A stretch of DNA of 64,000 nucleotides from MFD04716-140 sp963703125 (GCA_963703125.1 OY969790.1:3410001-3474000), one strand, 5' to 3'. Counted from the first letter of the stretch, positions 9,412 to 19,822 are shown. The notes: generated by a model not told the origin, from the sequence alone. Made by a program: numbers and translations.

Positions 9412-11784
9412 ATGGAAACTGGATTGCAGAGAAATCTTTCTTCGGATAATGGCTTGAAAGATTTAGTACACACATATACTAAACATTGGAAATGGTTTTT
9501 GCTATCCGTTGTAGCAGCCCTGATTGGGGCATTTGTATATATTAGATATGCAGTACCAGAATATGAGGTGCAAGCCAAAATACAATTTTTAGAGGAGAAA
9601 GGTGCATCTTCAGAACTTAGTGTATTTCAGGATTTAGGTATATTCTCAGGCACTGCAAAAATGGTTGAAGACGAAATACAATTAATTAATTCTCGATCAA
9701 ATCACATTGAAGTTGTAAAAAAATTAGGACTTAATAAGAAAATAATTCTTTTGGGAAGTATAAAAAGTACTGAGTTGTATGATTTACCTCCCTTTAAAAT
9801 GAATTTTATTGCTGCAGATTCAATAATCAACAATTCCCAATATGAGTTTTACGTTGAAATATCATCAAATACGACATTTGGTTTTACAGAAACTATAGAT
9901 AACCCAGAAAAGGTATATTCGTTCGGTCAAAACATTGATTCTCCAATTGGGGGCATTGTACTTACACCGAACATTGAAGTATTGAGTAAGTATATAGGTC
10001 AAAGATTTATGGTCTCAATATCACCTGTTGCTTTGGTAGCTGATGTTAATCAGGAAAAAGTGATAGTGACCGGAAGTGATCAATCCAACATCGCGATAAT
10101 TACACTGAATGATCCCCTTCCAAATAAAGCTAAAGATATTTTAAATAATTTGATTTTAATGTATAATGATAATGCGGTTGAGGATAAAAAAATTATTGCT
10201 GATAAAACGTCTGATTTTATAAATGACCGTATTGCATCCATCTCGTCTAGTTTGACATCGGCTGACCAATCAGCCCAGGAATTCAAAGCTTCTCGGGGTA
10301 TTACCGACATAGCGTCGGAGGCAAATATCAACCTTAATGTGGGGGCATCTAATTCTCAGGAATTACAAAATGCAAATAATCAGTTGAATATCGCTTCCTC
10401 AATGAAGGAACTTGTGGAGAATCAAAATGGTTTTGAAGTACTCCCTTCCAATATTGGTTTATCAGATGCTTCCATTGCCAATACGACCGCGAGGTATAAT
10501 GAGTTGGCTTTGGAGCGAAAACGACTTTTAAAGACGGCTAATGAAAAAAACCCAACGATTGTTAATTTAGATCAGCAACTAGCTGGTCTTAAAAACAATT
10601 TACAGGCTAGCCTAAATAGCGCTACAAATAACCTTGGTCTAACAGTAAATAGTCTAAGCAGACAACAAAGTCAGATTAATTCAAGGATATATTCTGTCCC
10701 TAAAAATGAAAGGGCCCTAAGAGATATAACCAGACAACAACAAACTACCGAGGGGCTTTATCTTTATTTACTTCAAAAAAGGGAAGAATCTCAAATTGCT
10801 TATGCCTCGGCAACCCCAAAATCAAAAACTATTGATAAAGCTTATAGTTCTACTTTTCCTGTAAGCCCAAAAATTCCTATTATTTATGTATCTTCCTTAA
10901 TTTTGGGACTTCTTTTACCTTTTTCTATTATATATGGACATGATTTAATTGATAACAAAATTCATAATAAAATTGGGCTTGAAAAACTAATTGGTGATGT
11001 TCCGGTCCTGGCTGAGCTGCCAAAATTAAGCAAAAGGGAGGATGCCCTTATTATCAAGGATGATCGATCAGTTATGGCTGAATCATTGAGAATTTTACGT
11101 ACCAATCTGGATTATTTGATAAAGACGAAGCATTCTTCTGGCAAAAGGAACATCATATTTGTCACCTCAAGTGTCTCTGGAGAAGGTAAAACTTTTATTT
11201 CCTCAAACTTGGCAATGATATTTGCAAGTACCAATAAAAAAGTATTATTGATAGGAGCCGATATTCGAAATCCGAAATTGTATAATTTCGTTTCTGGTAA
11301 AAATGTAGCCGAACTGGGTAAGCGTGAACCTAAAAAAGAGGTTGGTCTAACAGAATATCTTTATGATGATTCTTTGACCACCAAGGATTTGATTCATAGC
11401 ATGTTGCTGTTTACGAATACTATCGATATTATTTATTCGGGAAAAATACCGCCAAATCCTGCCGAACTTCTTTTGAGCGAGCGTTTTAAATCACTTTTTG
11501 CAGAAGTTTCACAGGACTATGATTATGTAATAGTTGATACGGCACCTTTGATGGTGGTAACTGATACTCTTTTAATTAGCGAATACGCTGATCACATTAT
11601 TTATGTTACCAGAGCTGGTATGACTGAAACCAAAGTTTTAGACTTTCCATTGAAACTTATGAAAGAGGGTAAGTTAAAAGGACTTTCATTTGTGGTGAAT
11701 GATGTTAAGGAAACCAATTTGGGTTACGGGGGCAAATATGGTTATGGCTATGGAAAAACCACTAAAAAATGGTGGAAATTTTAG
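9412..11784 (+). CDS. Wzc-like chain-length determinant and tyrosine autokinase
   Basis: 790 residues. An N-terminal transmembrane helix (about 25-45) starts the Wzz-type periplasmic domain, coiled-coil regions run from about 280 to 470, and a second helix is at about 488-508. The cytoplasmic BY-kinase domain follows: Walker A VSGEGKT (about 588-594), Walker A' LLIGADIRNPKL, Walker B YVIVDTAP. The C-terminal tail carries four tyrosines in GYGGKYGYGYG, the expected autophosphorylation cluster. In Walker A' the first Asp of the DxDxR pattern is Gly here. It controls polymer length and export together with the Wza-like protein. No separate kinase gene is needed. Confidence 0.92.
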   Translation: METGLQRNLSSDNGLKDLVHTYTKHWKWFLLSVVAALIGAFVYIRYAVPEYEVQAKIQFLEEKGASSELSVFQDLGIFSGTAKMVEDEIQLINSRSNHIEVVKKLGLNKKIILLGSIKSTELYDLPPFKMNFIAADSIINNSQYEFYVEISSNTTFGFTETIDNPEKVYSFGQNIDSPIGGIVLTPNIEVLSKYIGQRFMVSISPVALVADVNQEKVIVTGSDQSNIAIITLNDPLPNKAKDILNNLILMYNDNAVEDKKIIADKTSDFINDRIASISSSLTSADQSAQEFKASRGITDIASEANINLNVGASNSQELQNANNQLNIASSMKELVENQNGFEVLPSNIGLSDASIANTTARYNELALERKRLLKTANEKNPTIVNLDQQLAGLKNNLQASLNSATNNLGLTVNSLSRQQSQINSRIYSVPKNERALRDITRQQQTTEGLYLYLLQKREESQIAYASATPKSKTIDKAYSSTFPVSPKIPIIYVSSLILGLLLPFSIIYGHDLIDNKIHNKIGLEKLIGDVPVLAELPKLSKREDALIIKDDRSVMAESLRILRTNLDYLIKTKHSSGKRNIIFVTSSVSGEGKTFISSNLAMIFASTNKKVLLIGADIRNPKLYNFVSGKNVAELGKREPKKEVGLTEYLYDDSLTTKDLIHSMLLFTNTIDIIYSGKIPPNPAELLLSERFKSLFAEVSQDYDYVIVDTAPLMVVTDTLLISEYADHIIYVTRAGMTETKVLDFPLKLMKEGKLKGLSFVVNDVKETNLGYGGKYGYGYGKTTKKWWKF

Positions 11785-11811
11785 GGTTATTTCCTTATAA
11801 AACTTATCTGG

Positions 11812-12552
11812 CTACTTAAACTCATAAATGGTTCTTTGGATTATGGGAACAAGTGTGTTGACCATCTTTTGATCGATCTTTATTTCCCTTAGGATACCAA
11901 TTTGGTTCAAATTGTGAATGTCGGAAGCTATAAAATCTATATATCCACCTTCAATCAGCTTAAAAGCCTTGCGCTGTACCTCTTTTCCATAATACTGGCC
12001 AAGAGAAAGTAAATTGAGTTGGAACAATATTCCGCTTTCTTTGAAGGCCTTAAATTTTGATGAGCTTTCCTTGAAATATACATAGCGCTCCGGATGTGCT
12101 AGAATTGGAAAAAACCGATGGTCCGCAATTTTTTGTATGGCCTCATCAAAATTTATCGAAGGTTGTAGGTACGACATTTCAATGAGCATATAATTTCCCT
12201 TCATGGGCATGACTTTTCCTGCTTCCATTTTAGTCTCAAATTCCGAGTCGATCATATGTTCTGCGGCAGCAGTAACCTTAAATTGCTTTAAGCCTCTTTT
12301 TAGAATTTCAGCATTTAATAATCCAAAGGCATTGCCAATTGTTTCAGGCGTATTGGGATAATAATTATGCATGATATGCGGTGTAGCTATAAAACTATTT
12401 ATCCCAAGCCCTGAGAGTCCATTCAACATAGCAATAGAGTCTTCCACTGTTTTGGCACCATCATCAATACCGGGCAGAATGTGATTGTGCATATCCACAA
12501 AACCTTCCAAGTAATCCACTAGATATTTTTGTTTCCTGAAAAAAGTGAACAT
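11812..12552 (-). CDS. PHP-type tyrosine-protein phosphatase (CpsB/YwqE family)
   Basis: 246 residues from the ATG at 12552 (MFTFFRKQKYLVDYL); an upstream ATG at 12594 would add 14 residues that do not look conserved. Metal ligands of the PHP fold are visible: DMHNHILPGIDDGAK near residues 21-35, TPHIMHNYY, HPERY and SDIHNL near the end. Family members remove phosphate from tyrosines of BY-kinases such as Wzc and so regulate capsule synthesis. The gene is convergent with the Wzc-like gene, with 27 nt between the stops. The role is inferred from family and position. Confidence 0.88.
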   Translation of the reverse strand: MFTFFRKQKYLVDYLEGFVDMHNHILPGIDDGAKTVEDSIAMLNGLSGLGINSFIATPHIMHNYYPNTPETIGNAFGLLNAEILKRGLKQFKVTAAAEHMIDSEFETKMEAGKVMPMKGNYMLIEMSYLQPSINFDEAIQKIADHRFFPILAHPERYVYFKESSSKFKAFKESGILFQLNLLSLGQYYGKEVQRKAFKLIEGGYIDFIASDIHNLNQIGILREIKIDQKMVNTLVPIIQRTIYEFK

Positions 12553-12594
12553 TGATTTTATTTTGGAACAAAAATAGTATTTATTAACGAACAC

Positions 12595-13038
12595 GATTCA
12601 ATGGATTAGCATATCATAGACAAGTCATGGAATGTCTTAAATGATACCTTTTGACTTTTGACCTCCGCTCCTGATTCTCATGTTATGACCAGTACCTAAA
12701 AATGCGAAGAAGTCAAAGGCACAAGACATCAAAGAAAAAAGTATTCCTTTTTTTGAAAATAACCCACTGAAGGTATAGAACGCAACCGTCCAGAATAAAA
12801 TTCCGCCTCTTTTGTTTTGCCCAATGTTTCTTAGAGGTATCACATGGTTATGGCTTGAACCGAAACTTTATGCAAACTATAACCAATCAACAAAATGATT
12901 GATTTTAGGATAAAACGTTTATTTAACACTATTCCTTGTTAAATAAAGTTTAACTTTTTTAATAAGTAGTGCATAAGAATTAGATTTGTTAAGAGTCTGT
13001 TAGAATTTCGATACCAAGCCTTCAACGAATCATACCGC
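12595..13038. other. Intergenic region, about 440 nt, upstream of the efflux operon
   Basis: No supported gene. A 68-codon minus-strand frame (12637-12843) has no recognisable family and I do not call it. The right part holds a likely promoter for the efflux operon (TAGATTTG at 12981). No regulator gene is encoded here. Confidence 0.55.
12981..12988 (+). promoter_or_regulatory. Candidate -7 element (TAGATTTG) for the RND efflux operon
   Basis: It matches the Bacteroidetes -7 consensus TAnnTTTG and lies 50 nt upstream of the adaptor start codon. No correctly spaced TTG -33 element is obvious, so confidence is modest. Confidence 0.4.
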
Positions 13039-14118
13039 ATGAAAATAAAATACATTGTTTATATACTATTAGTAATAGGGATCGGTGCATTGATTGCATA
13101 TAGAGTGATGGCCAACAAGGATCTGGGGAAGCCATTGAACAACTCTATGGCCCTAAATCAAACCACCGTATCAGGTATGGTCTTGCAGCCACAATTATTT
13201 AATGATAATATTTCCCTTTCCGGTACCCTTGAGGCAAATGAACAAATTGAAATTAGAAGTGAAGTATCCGGCGTTGTTGAAAGCATCAATTTTAAGGAAG
13301 GAAGCAAAGTATTACAAGGTCAAGTATTGTTCAAGGTGAACGATATTGAGCTACAAGCGCAATTGTCCAAGGTTAGGACCGCTCAAAAATTGGCTTCCGA
13401 AAATGAAAGAAGGGCAAAACTATTATTGGAAAAACAGGCCATAAGCCAGGAGGAGTATGATATTGCAAGTGCAGACTTTCAATCGGCCAGTGCAGAATCG
13501 GAATTAATTTCCGCCCAATTGTCAAAGGCCACGGTCAGGGCTCCTTTTGCCGGAATTATTGGGTTGAGGGCTATATCAAAAGGATCCTATGTTACGCCAG
13601 CGACCACTATAGCCAAATTGGTGAACACCAATCAGTTGAAAATTACATTTTCGATTCCGGAGAAATATGCTTCCAAAATCACAATAGGCAGTATATTGAC
13701 CTTTACCACTTCGGATTCAAAAACAGAGCACACTGCGAAGATATATGCGATCGAACCCGAAATTGAAGTAGCCACTCGTACCCTTAAAATGCGCGCTATT
13801 GCTGAAAACCCCGATGGAGATTTATTCCCGGGAGCTTTCGCGAATGTTATCCTACCCTTGGAAACCATTAACGATGCACTTTTAGTGCCAAGTGAAGCGC
13901 TCATCCCAGTACAAAACGGGAAGAAAATATTTATTGCGAAAAATGGTATGGCCAAGGAAATTGATGTTGAGATTGGTGCCCGTACCGGAAGCTCGGTCCG
14001 TGTTATTTCTGGGTTGAGTGCCGGTGATACGGTTTTGACCTATGGGGTCATGGCCTTAAAAAATGGTACTCCCGTTAGAGTAACATTTGGGGAATCTGGA
14101 CAAATAAATGCGGAGTAA
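13039..14118 (+). CDS. RND efflux periplasmic adaptor (AcrA/MexA family)
   Basis: 359 residues. One N-terminal helix (about residues 4-20) anchors the protein, followed by the lipoyl/barrel-sandwich segment (IRSEVSGVVESINFKEGSKVLQGQ), an alpha-helical hairpin (about 115-160), the second lipoyl half (VRAPFAGIIGLRAISKGSYV) and the beta-barrel and membrane-proximal domains. Adaptors link the inner-membrane pump to the outer-membrane channel. It is the first gene of an operon with pump and channel genes; its stop overlaps the pump start as TAATG. Substrates cannot be told from sequence. Confidence 0.93.
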   Translation: MKIKYIVYILLVIGIGALIAYRVMANKDLGKPLNNSMALNQTTVSGMVLQPQLFNDNISLSGTLEANEQIEIRSEVSGVVESINFKEGSKVLQGQVLFKVNDIELQAQLSKVRTAQKLASENERRAKLLLEKQAISQEEYDIASADFQSASAESELISAQLSKATVRAPFAGIIGLRAISKGSYVTPATTIAKLVNTNQLKITFSIPEKYASKITIGSILTFTTSDSKTEHTAKIYAIEPEIEVATRTLKMRAIAENPDGDLFPGAFANVILPLETINDALLVPSEALIPVQNGKKIFIAKNGMAKEIDVEIGARTGSSVRVISGLSAGDTVLTYGVMALKNGTPVRVTFGESGQINAE

Positions 14119-17100
14119 TGAATTTATCTACATTAAGTATAAAACGTCCCGTGCTAACTATAGTGATGAATCTGGCTATCATCCTTTTTGGCATCATAGG
14201 GTATACCTATTTGGGCGTTCGGGAATTTCCTTCTATTGATCCTGCCCAGGTTTCTGTTCGCACAAGTTATTCCGGTGCGAATGCGGATATTATTGAGTCT
14301 CAGATCACTGAACCTTTGGAAAAGGCCATCAACTCGATTGACGGAATTAGAAATATCACATCCTCCAGCGTTCAAGGATCAAGTTCAATTAGCATTGAAT
14401 TTAACTTGGATAAAAACCTTGAAGATGCCGCCAATGATGTTCGCGATAAAGTATCCCAGGCCGCCCGAAGTCTCCCTGAGGATTTGGATTCACCGCCTGT
14501 AGTCTCAAAATCTGATGCCGATGCGCAAAGAATTCTGTCCATGACCGTGCAAAGTGATGGCAAAAATATTTTAGAGCTTTCCGATTACGCTGAAAATGTG
14601 ATTGCACAAAGAATAGAGACCATACCGGGGGTGAGCAGTGTTCAAATTTGGGGGCAAAGGAGATATGCCATGCGATTGTGGATAGACCCCATAAAATTGG
14701 CATCCTATGGGCTTACGGTGGCAGATGTTCGCCGTTCATTGTTGGCGCAAAATGTTGAGTTGCCATCGGGGAAGTTAACCGGTGAAAATACAGAACTTAC
14801 GGTAAAGACCATTGGGAACCTATATACCGAAGAAGGCTTCAATAATATAATTATTAGGGCGGAGGGCGAAAAATTGGTCCGTTTAAGTGATATTGGCAAA
14901 GCCTCACTTGAAGGTGAAAATATGGAGACGAAGATGAGCGACTCCGGACAGCCCATGGTGGCAATTGCAGTAGTACCACAACCGGGTACCAATTATCTGG
15001 AAATTGCCGATGCTTTTTATTTGGAATATGAAAAGCTCAAAAAAGATTTGCCCGAAGGCTTTAAATTAAACGTTGTCATTGATGATACCGTTTTTGTGAG
15101 AAGGGCTGTTACAGAAGTGGCCGAAACACTTCTTATTTCCATAATACTCGTAATCCTTGTTATATTTCTGTTTTTTAGAAATTGGTCCATGGCGTTACGG
15201 CCCTTAATAGATATTCCCGTATCTCTTATAGCCACATTTTTTATCATGTGGCTTTTCGGGTTTTCGATCAATGTGCTGACGCTTCTTGCAATAGTTCTTG
15301 CGACGGGACTTGTGGTGGATGACGGTATTGTTGTCACCGAAAATATTTACAAGAAAGTAGAGGAGGGTATGAACCCAATTGAAGCGGCAATCAAAGGGTC
15401 TAATGAGATTTTCTTTGCAGTAATTTCAATTTCTATAACACTTGCAGCCGTTTTTCTACCCGTTATTTTTCTTGAGGGATTTGTAGGAAGACTTTTCAGG
15501 GAATTTGGGGTGGTTCTAGGGGCAGCGGTGCTCGTATCGGCCTTTGTGTCGCTTACATTGACACCGATGCTTAATGCCTATCTTATTAAACCTGGCAAGC
15601 AGAAACACTCAAAATTCTACAATTTTACCGAAAAATATTTCCTGAAAATGAACGAATCCTATTCGGGCTCACTGCGCGTTTTCATGAAAAGAAAATGGTT
15701 AAGCTTTCCGATTTTGTTGGGGTGCGTAGGGCTCATAGTACTGTTTTACAATTTGCTTCAAAAGGAAACAGCTCCTTACGATGATCGCAGTTTTATACGA
15801 TTGAACGTCTCAGCTCCTGAGGGATCTTCCTATGAATACATGGATCGGCTTATGACCGATATAACAGATCTCATAAACGATTCAGTACCTGAGAAGAAAG
15901 TAAGCCTGGTGCTTACCTCGCCAGGATTTGGGTCTTCTTCTGTTAATAGTGGGCGTGCAAACATAGCACTTGTGGATCCAAGTGAAAGGGAACGTTCGCA
16001 AAAGGAAATTGCCGAAGATCTGTCCAGATGGGCAAAATCATATGTTGGTGGTAAATCCAATGCTTCCGAAACGCCAACAATTTCGGTCAATAGGCGAGGC
16101 GGGCCACCTATTCAGTATATCATACAGGCGCAGAACTTTAAAAAACTCGAGGAAAAAATTCCGGAATTCATGAAAGAGGTTGAGAGCAACGAAACTTTTT
16201 CATTCAGCGACGTCAACTTAAAGTTTGACAAGCCAGAAATTTATGTTACGATAGATCGCGAAAAAGCAGAGAGTTTGGGAGTGTCGGTATTGGATGTGGC
16301 CCAGACCTTGCAATTATCTTTGAGTGGACAGCGGTTCGGGTATTTTCTTATGAATGGCAAACAATACCAGGTGATAGGTCAGTTTGATAGAAAGGATCGT
16401 GATTCCCCCTTGGATTTGACTTCCATTTTTGTTAAAAGTAGGGATGGCCTTTTGATTCAATTGGATAATCTTGTCCAAACCACCGAACACAGTAGTCCGC
16501 CCCAATTATTCCATAATAATAGATACATGTCCGCTACGGTATCTGCAAATCTTGCACCTGGAAAAAGCATCAGTGATGGTATTGAGGCAATGGAAAGTAT
16601 AAAAGAGAAAGTGCTGGATGATACCTTTACAACGGACTTGGGAGGTGAATCACGCGATTTTGTTGAGAGTAGTTCAAATACCATGTTTGCCTTTGGTTTG
16701 GCTCTATTGTTGATTTTTTTAATCTTGGCGGCCCAATTTGAAAGTTTTATAGATCCCTTCATCATTATTTTGACCGTTCCAATGGCTGTGGCCGGGGCAA
16801 TGTTTTCCTTATGGCTTTTTGGCCAAACATGGAATATATTCAGTCAGATAGGAACTATCATGCTAATCGGCCTAGTCACCAAGAACGGCATTTTGATTGT
16901 TGAATTTGCAAATCAGCTTAGGGAACAGGGCATACCTAAGGGCGAGGCAATTTTAAAAGCCTCTGAATCCAGATTACGCCCTATATTAATGACAAGTCTT
17001 ACAATCGCCTTAGGGGCCCTTCCCATAGCATTATCTTTAGGAGCGGCTTCGGTCAGCAGAATGGGAATGGGCATCGTTATCGTTGGGGGAACCCTTTTTT

Positions 17101-17198
17101 CCTTGATATTGACCTTATTTGTTATCCCGGCTTTATATTTCTTGTGGTCAAAGGAAAAAGTTCAACGCCCTGAATTCAAATTCCTTGAAAGTTATTAA
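14118..17198 (+). CDS. RND efflux transporter (AcrB/HAE1 family)
   Basis: 1026 residues, full length for the HAE1 family. Features: N-terminal helix, PAQVSVRTSYSGANA in the first porter domain, the TM2-TM6 bundle (about 335-480) with the proton-relay pair in GLVVDDGIVVTENIY, and the second bundle near the C-terminus (about 855-1010) with GLVTKNGILIVEFA. It would expel drugs or other amphiphiles using proton motive force as a homotrimer in the inner membrane. The adaptor precedes it (TAATG overlap) and the TolC-like gene follows after one base, so translation is tightly coupled. Confidence 0.94.
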   Translation: MNLSTLSIKRPVLTIVMNLAIILFGIIGYTYLGVREFPSIDPAQVSVRTSYSGANADIIESQITEPLEKAINSIDGIRNITSSSVQGSSSISIEFNLDKNLEDAANDVRDKVSQAARSLPEDLDSPPVVSKSDADAQRILSMTVQSDGKNILELSDYAENVIAQRIETIPGVSSVQIWGQRRYAMRLWIDPIKLASYGLTVADVRRSLLAQNVELPSGKLTGENTELTVKTIGNLYTEEGFNNIIIRAEGEKLVRLSDIGKASLEGENMETKMSDSGQPMVAIAVVPQPGTNYLEIADAFYLEYEKLKKDLPEGFKLNVVIDDTVFVRRAVTEVAETLLISIILVILVIFLFFRNWSMALRPLIDIPVSLIATFFIMWLFGFSINVLTLLAIVLATGLVVDDGIVVTENIYKKVEEGMNPIEAAIKGSNEIFFAVISISITLAAVFLPVIFLEGFVGRLFREFGVVLGAAVLVSAFVSLTLTPMLNAYLIKPGKQKHSKFYNFTEKYFLKMNESYSGSLRVFMKRKWLSFPILLGCVGLIVLFYNLLQKETAPYDDRSFIRLNVSAPEGSSYEYMDRLMTDITDLINDSVPEKKVSLVLTSPGFGSSSVNSGRANIALVDPSERERSQKEIAEDLSRWAKSYVGGKSNASETPTISVNRRGGPPIQYIIQAQNFKKLEEKIPEFMKEVESNETFSFSDVNLKFDKPEIYVTIDREKAESLGVSVLDVAQTLQLSLSGQRFGYFLMNGKQYQVIGQFDRKDRDSPLDLTSIFVKSRDGLLIQLDNLVQTTEHSSPPQLFHNNRYMSATVSANLAPGKSISDGIEAMESIKEKVLDDTFTTDLGGESRDFVESSSNTMFAFGLALLLIFLILAAQFESFIDPFIIILTVPMAVAGAMFSLWLFGQTWNIFSQIGTIMLIGLVTKNGILIVEFANQLREQGIPKGEAILKASESRLRPILMTSLTIALGALPIALSLGAASVSRMGMGIVIVGGTLFSLILTLFVIPALYFLWSKEKVQRPEFKFLESY

Positions 17199-17199
17199 A

Positions 17200-18510
17200 A
17201 TGAATCATCGCTTCCATATTACTTTCTTTTCAATATTGATTTACTGTACCGTGTTTTGTACGGCTCAAGAAGTTCTTACCGTTGACGAGGCAGTTCAAAT
17301 TGCCTTGGAGAACAATTACCAAATCAAGATAGCGGCCAATGATTTGAGGATCGATGAAGTGTCCATTAGTCCGGGTATGGCGGGAATGCTACCGCGTATT
17401 GGGGCCAGTATCAATGATAATAATAGTATTCAGAATTTATCCCAAACCCGTTCCGATGGTAGCCAAGTGGAAAGGGACAATGCCAAAAACAATAGCTTGA
17501 ATTATGGTGTGGCCTTGGATTGGACCGTTTTCGATGGTTTAAAAATGTTTGCCAATTACGAACAACTCAAAGAATCCAAAAAACTGGGGGAAGTTGAGTT
17601 AAAACAGGCAATATTAACAAAGATAGGCGAAGTAATGATTACCTATTTTGACCTCGTTCAGCAGCAACAGCAGCTTTCGGCGTTGGACAGTACCATCATT
17701 ATTTCCCAGCAAAGAGTAGAACTGGCGCACAATCGCTTCACAATTGGGAAAGCTTCAAAACTAGAGGTGTTGAATGCACAAGTCGATTTGAACACTGATC
17801 GAACATTGCTTCAAAGGCAAACGGAGCTGTATGCCAATACCAAAATAAAGTTAAATGAATATTTAGTACGTGACCTGAAACTGGATTTCAAAGTCGTAGA
17901 TGAAATTTTTGTGGACCAAGGGCTTATATTGCCAGAATTGGAGACCAAAGTGGCACAGGAGAATCCCCAACTACTGGCCGAATCGATCAATAAGAGAATT
18001 AATGAACTGGAACTTAAACAAATAAAAGCAGCAAGATACCCTACAATTTTTGCAAGTACCGGATATAATTTTGGCAGCTCCGAATCAAGCTTGGGTTTTA
18101 CGACAAGCGCCAACTCGAGAGGTTGGAGTTATGGTTTTGGAGCTACCCTAAACATTTTTGATGGATTCAATCAACACCGTTATGAGAAAATCGGGAAAAT
18201 AGAAATTGAAAACTCAGAGGTAGCTATTGCCCAGCAGACGCAGGAACTAATGTCGCTTGTCGGCACAACCTACCAAACCTATATGACCAATATTAGTCTT
18301 ATAGAGCTTGAGAGCAAGAATGAGGAGATAGCCCAAGAAAATCTTGAGATCACGGTTGACAAGTATCGCATCGGAATAATTCCTACCATTGAATTTAGAA
18401 CCGCCCAATTAAATTATATCAATGCGAAAGTTCGCCATAGCAATGCCAAATTTCAGGCGAAGCTGTCCGAAATCATACTTAAACAGCTTTCAGGAACACT
18501 GATTCTATAA
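17200..18510 (+). CDS. TolC-family outer-membrane channel protein
   Basis: 436 residues from the ATG at 17200 (MNHRFHITFF), which follows the pump stop by one base. A longer reading from 17119 would lie inside the pump gene and lacks a signal peptide. The signal peptide ends near TVFCTAQ. Two OEP repeats are visible, each starting with alternating helix/strand segments (LTVDEAVQIALENNYQIKIA, then RINELELKQIKAARYPTI), with the usual FDGFNQHRY between strands. It completes the tripartite efflux pump. Confidence 0.9.
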   Translation: MNHRFHITFFSILIYCTVFCTAQEVLTVDEAVQIALENNYQIKIAANDLRIDEVSISPGMAGMLPRIGASINDNNSIQNLSQTRSDGSQVERDNAKNNSLNYGVALDWTVFDGLKMFANYEQLKESKKLGEVELKQAILTKIGEVMITYFDLVQQQQQLSALDSTIIISQQRVELAHNRFTIGKASKLEVLNAQVDLNTDRTLLQRQTELYANTKIKLNEYLVRDLKLDFKVVDEIFVDQGLILPELETKVAQENPQLLAESINKRINELELKQIKAARYPTIFASTGYNFGSSESSLGFTTSANSRGWSYGFGATLNIFDGFNQHRYEKIGKIEIENSEVAIAQQTQELMSLVGTTYQTYMTNISLIELESKNEEIAQENLEITVDKYRIGIIPTIEFRTAQLNYINAKVRHSNAKFQAKLSEIILKQLSGTLIL

Positions 18511-18675
18511 ATACTTCTCCCCTTTATCATTCCATTTAGGTTGTGTGGTACAAGATTTACCAGATTTCATTATTTTCGGCTATTTTGAAATTTTTCTTGA
18601 CAATTTGGAGCCTTACCACTAACTTTTCTTAATTGCGAGATGCTATTTCCATTTAAAAGTTTACCCTTTTTTGGC

Positions 18676-18683
18676 TATTTTTG
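18676..18683 (+). promoter_or_regulatory. Candidate -7 element (TATTTTTG) for exonuclease III gene
   Basis: Matches TAnnTTTG and lies 21 nt before the ATG at 18705, giving a very short leader. It also argues against any start codon upstream of 18705. No clear -33 TTG was found. Confidence 0.4.
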
Positions 18684-18704
18684 AACGACGATAATTCAAT
18701 TGTA

Positions 18705-19472
18705 ATGAAAATAGTATCCTGGAATGTAAACGGTATTAGGGCAGTAGCCAAAAAGAATTTTTTTGAAGCCATCAATACCTTGAATCCGGATATACTGTGT
18801 TTGCAGGAAACGAAAGCGCAGGTAGATGAGGTTGAAGATGCCATTTCCGAAATGAAGGATTTCGAGATTCTTCATTACAATTCTGCCGATAAAAAGGGGT
18901 ATTCCGGTACGGCCATGTTCAGTAAACACAAGCCTATTAGCAATGCTATTGATATGGGTATAGTTGAGCACGACATGGAAGGACGCATACAATGTGCGGA
19001 GTTTGACAAATTCTTCTTGGTCAATGTATATGTTCCAAACTCGGGACAGCAACTGGATAGGCTGGATTATCGCAAAAAGTGGGATGCCGATTTCTTAAGG
19101 TATCTCAAGAATTTAGAGCTTAAAAAACCGGTAATTGCCTGTGGTGATTTTAATGTGGCCCATAGGCCCATAGACCTAAAAAACGATAAATCCAATTATA
19201 ATAAAACCGCGGGTTACACTCAAATAGAAATTGATGGAATGGATAATTTTATCAACGCGGGCTTTGTGGATTCATTCCGATACTTGCATCCGACCGAAGT
19301 AGCCTATACCTATTGGAGCTATAGGTTCAAGTCACGGGAACGAAATACAGGTTGGCGAATAGATTACTTTCTGGTCAGTAATACCTTGGTAGATAAATTG
19401 AAATCGGTGGTAATTTATTCAGACGTATTAGGTTCGGACCACTGCCCAATAGGTTTAGAGTTGGACTTGTAA
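18705..19472 (+). CDS. xth: Exodeoxyribonuclease III (AP endonuclease)
   Basis: 255 residues starting MKIVSWNVNGIRA. Conserved motifs of the EEP nuclease family: LCLQETKA (metal-binding Glu), NVYVPNSG, ACGDFNVAHRPIDL (catalytic Asp/Asn), GWRIDYFLVS and SDHCPIGL (catalytic His). The enzyme cuts DNA at abasic sites and removes 3' blocks in base-excision repair. I prefer the ATG at 18705 because the conserved N-terminus starts there and a likely -7 box sits just upstream. It stands alone on the plus strand. Confidence 0.93.
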   Translation: MKIVSWNVNGIRAVAKKNFFEAINTLNPDILCLQETKAQVDEVEDAISEMKDFEILHYNSADKKGYSGTAMFSKHKPISNAIDMGIVEHDMEGRIQCAEFDKFFLVNVYVPNSGQQLDRLDYRKKWDADFLRYLKNLELKKPVIACGDFNVAHRPIDLKNDKSNYNKTAGYTQIEIDGMDNFINAGFVDSFRYLHPTEVAYTYWSYRFKSRERNTGWRIDYFLVSNTLVDKLKSVVIYSDVLGSDHCPIGLELDL

Positions 19473-19776
19473 ATTCCCCTTTTTGTGTATTCGTTCAAAT
19501 TTTAGGGAAGGATACAAACCTTATAGGTTAGGCGAATCTAAGAGCTTTCAAACTACAGCATTAGAAATATAGGGTCTCCACCCATCACACTTTGATTTCC
19601 AGATAAATGAAGGATCTCGAAAAATCAATAAGAATACAATATCAATTAAAATTATTGAAAAAAGATTAAAAGTTTTTGTAAGAAATTAATTCCCCTGTTT
19701 AAAAGCCCTTGTGTATGCTTCAATACTTTTGATGTTTCATTGTTTCTATTTAAGTTTAAAATTAGATCCTACCAAT

Positions 19777-19817
19777 AAAAAACCACAATAGTATTTAAGT
19801 TAGGTCTACTATTGTGG
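19777..19817 (-). terminator. Terminator of the convergent hypothetical gene
   Basis: A perfect 11-bp stem, CCACAATAGTA at 19783-19793 with TACTATTGTGG at 19807-19817, loop 13 nt. On the minus strand it is followed by six T residues, the layout of a Rho-independent terminator about 100 nt after the stop at 19920. Confidence 0.65.
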
Positions 19818-19822
19818 CTCTC

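Noticed and set aside
12637..12843. A 68-codon minus-strand reading frame
   Set aside because: No recognisable family, poor hydrophobic-basic composition and location in a promoter region; probably chance.
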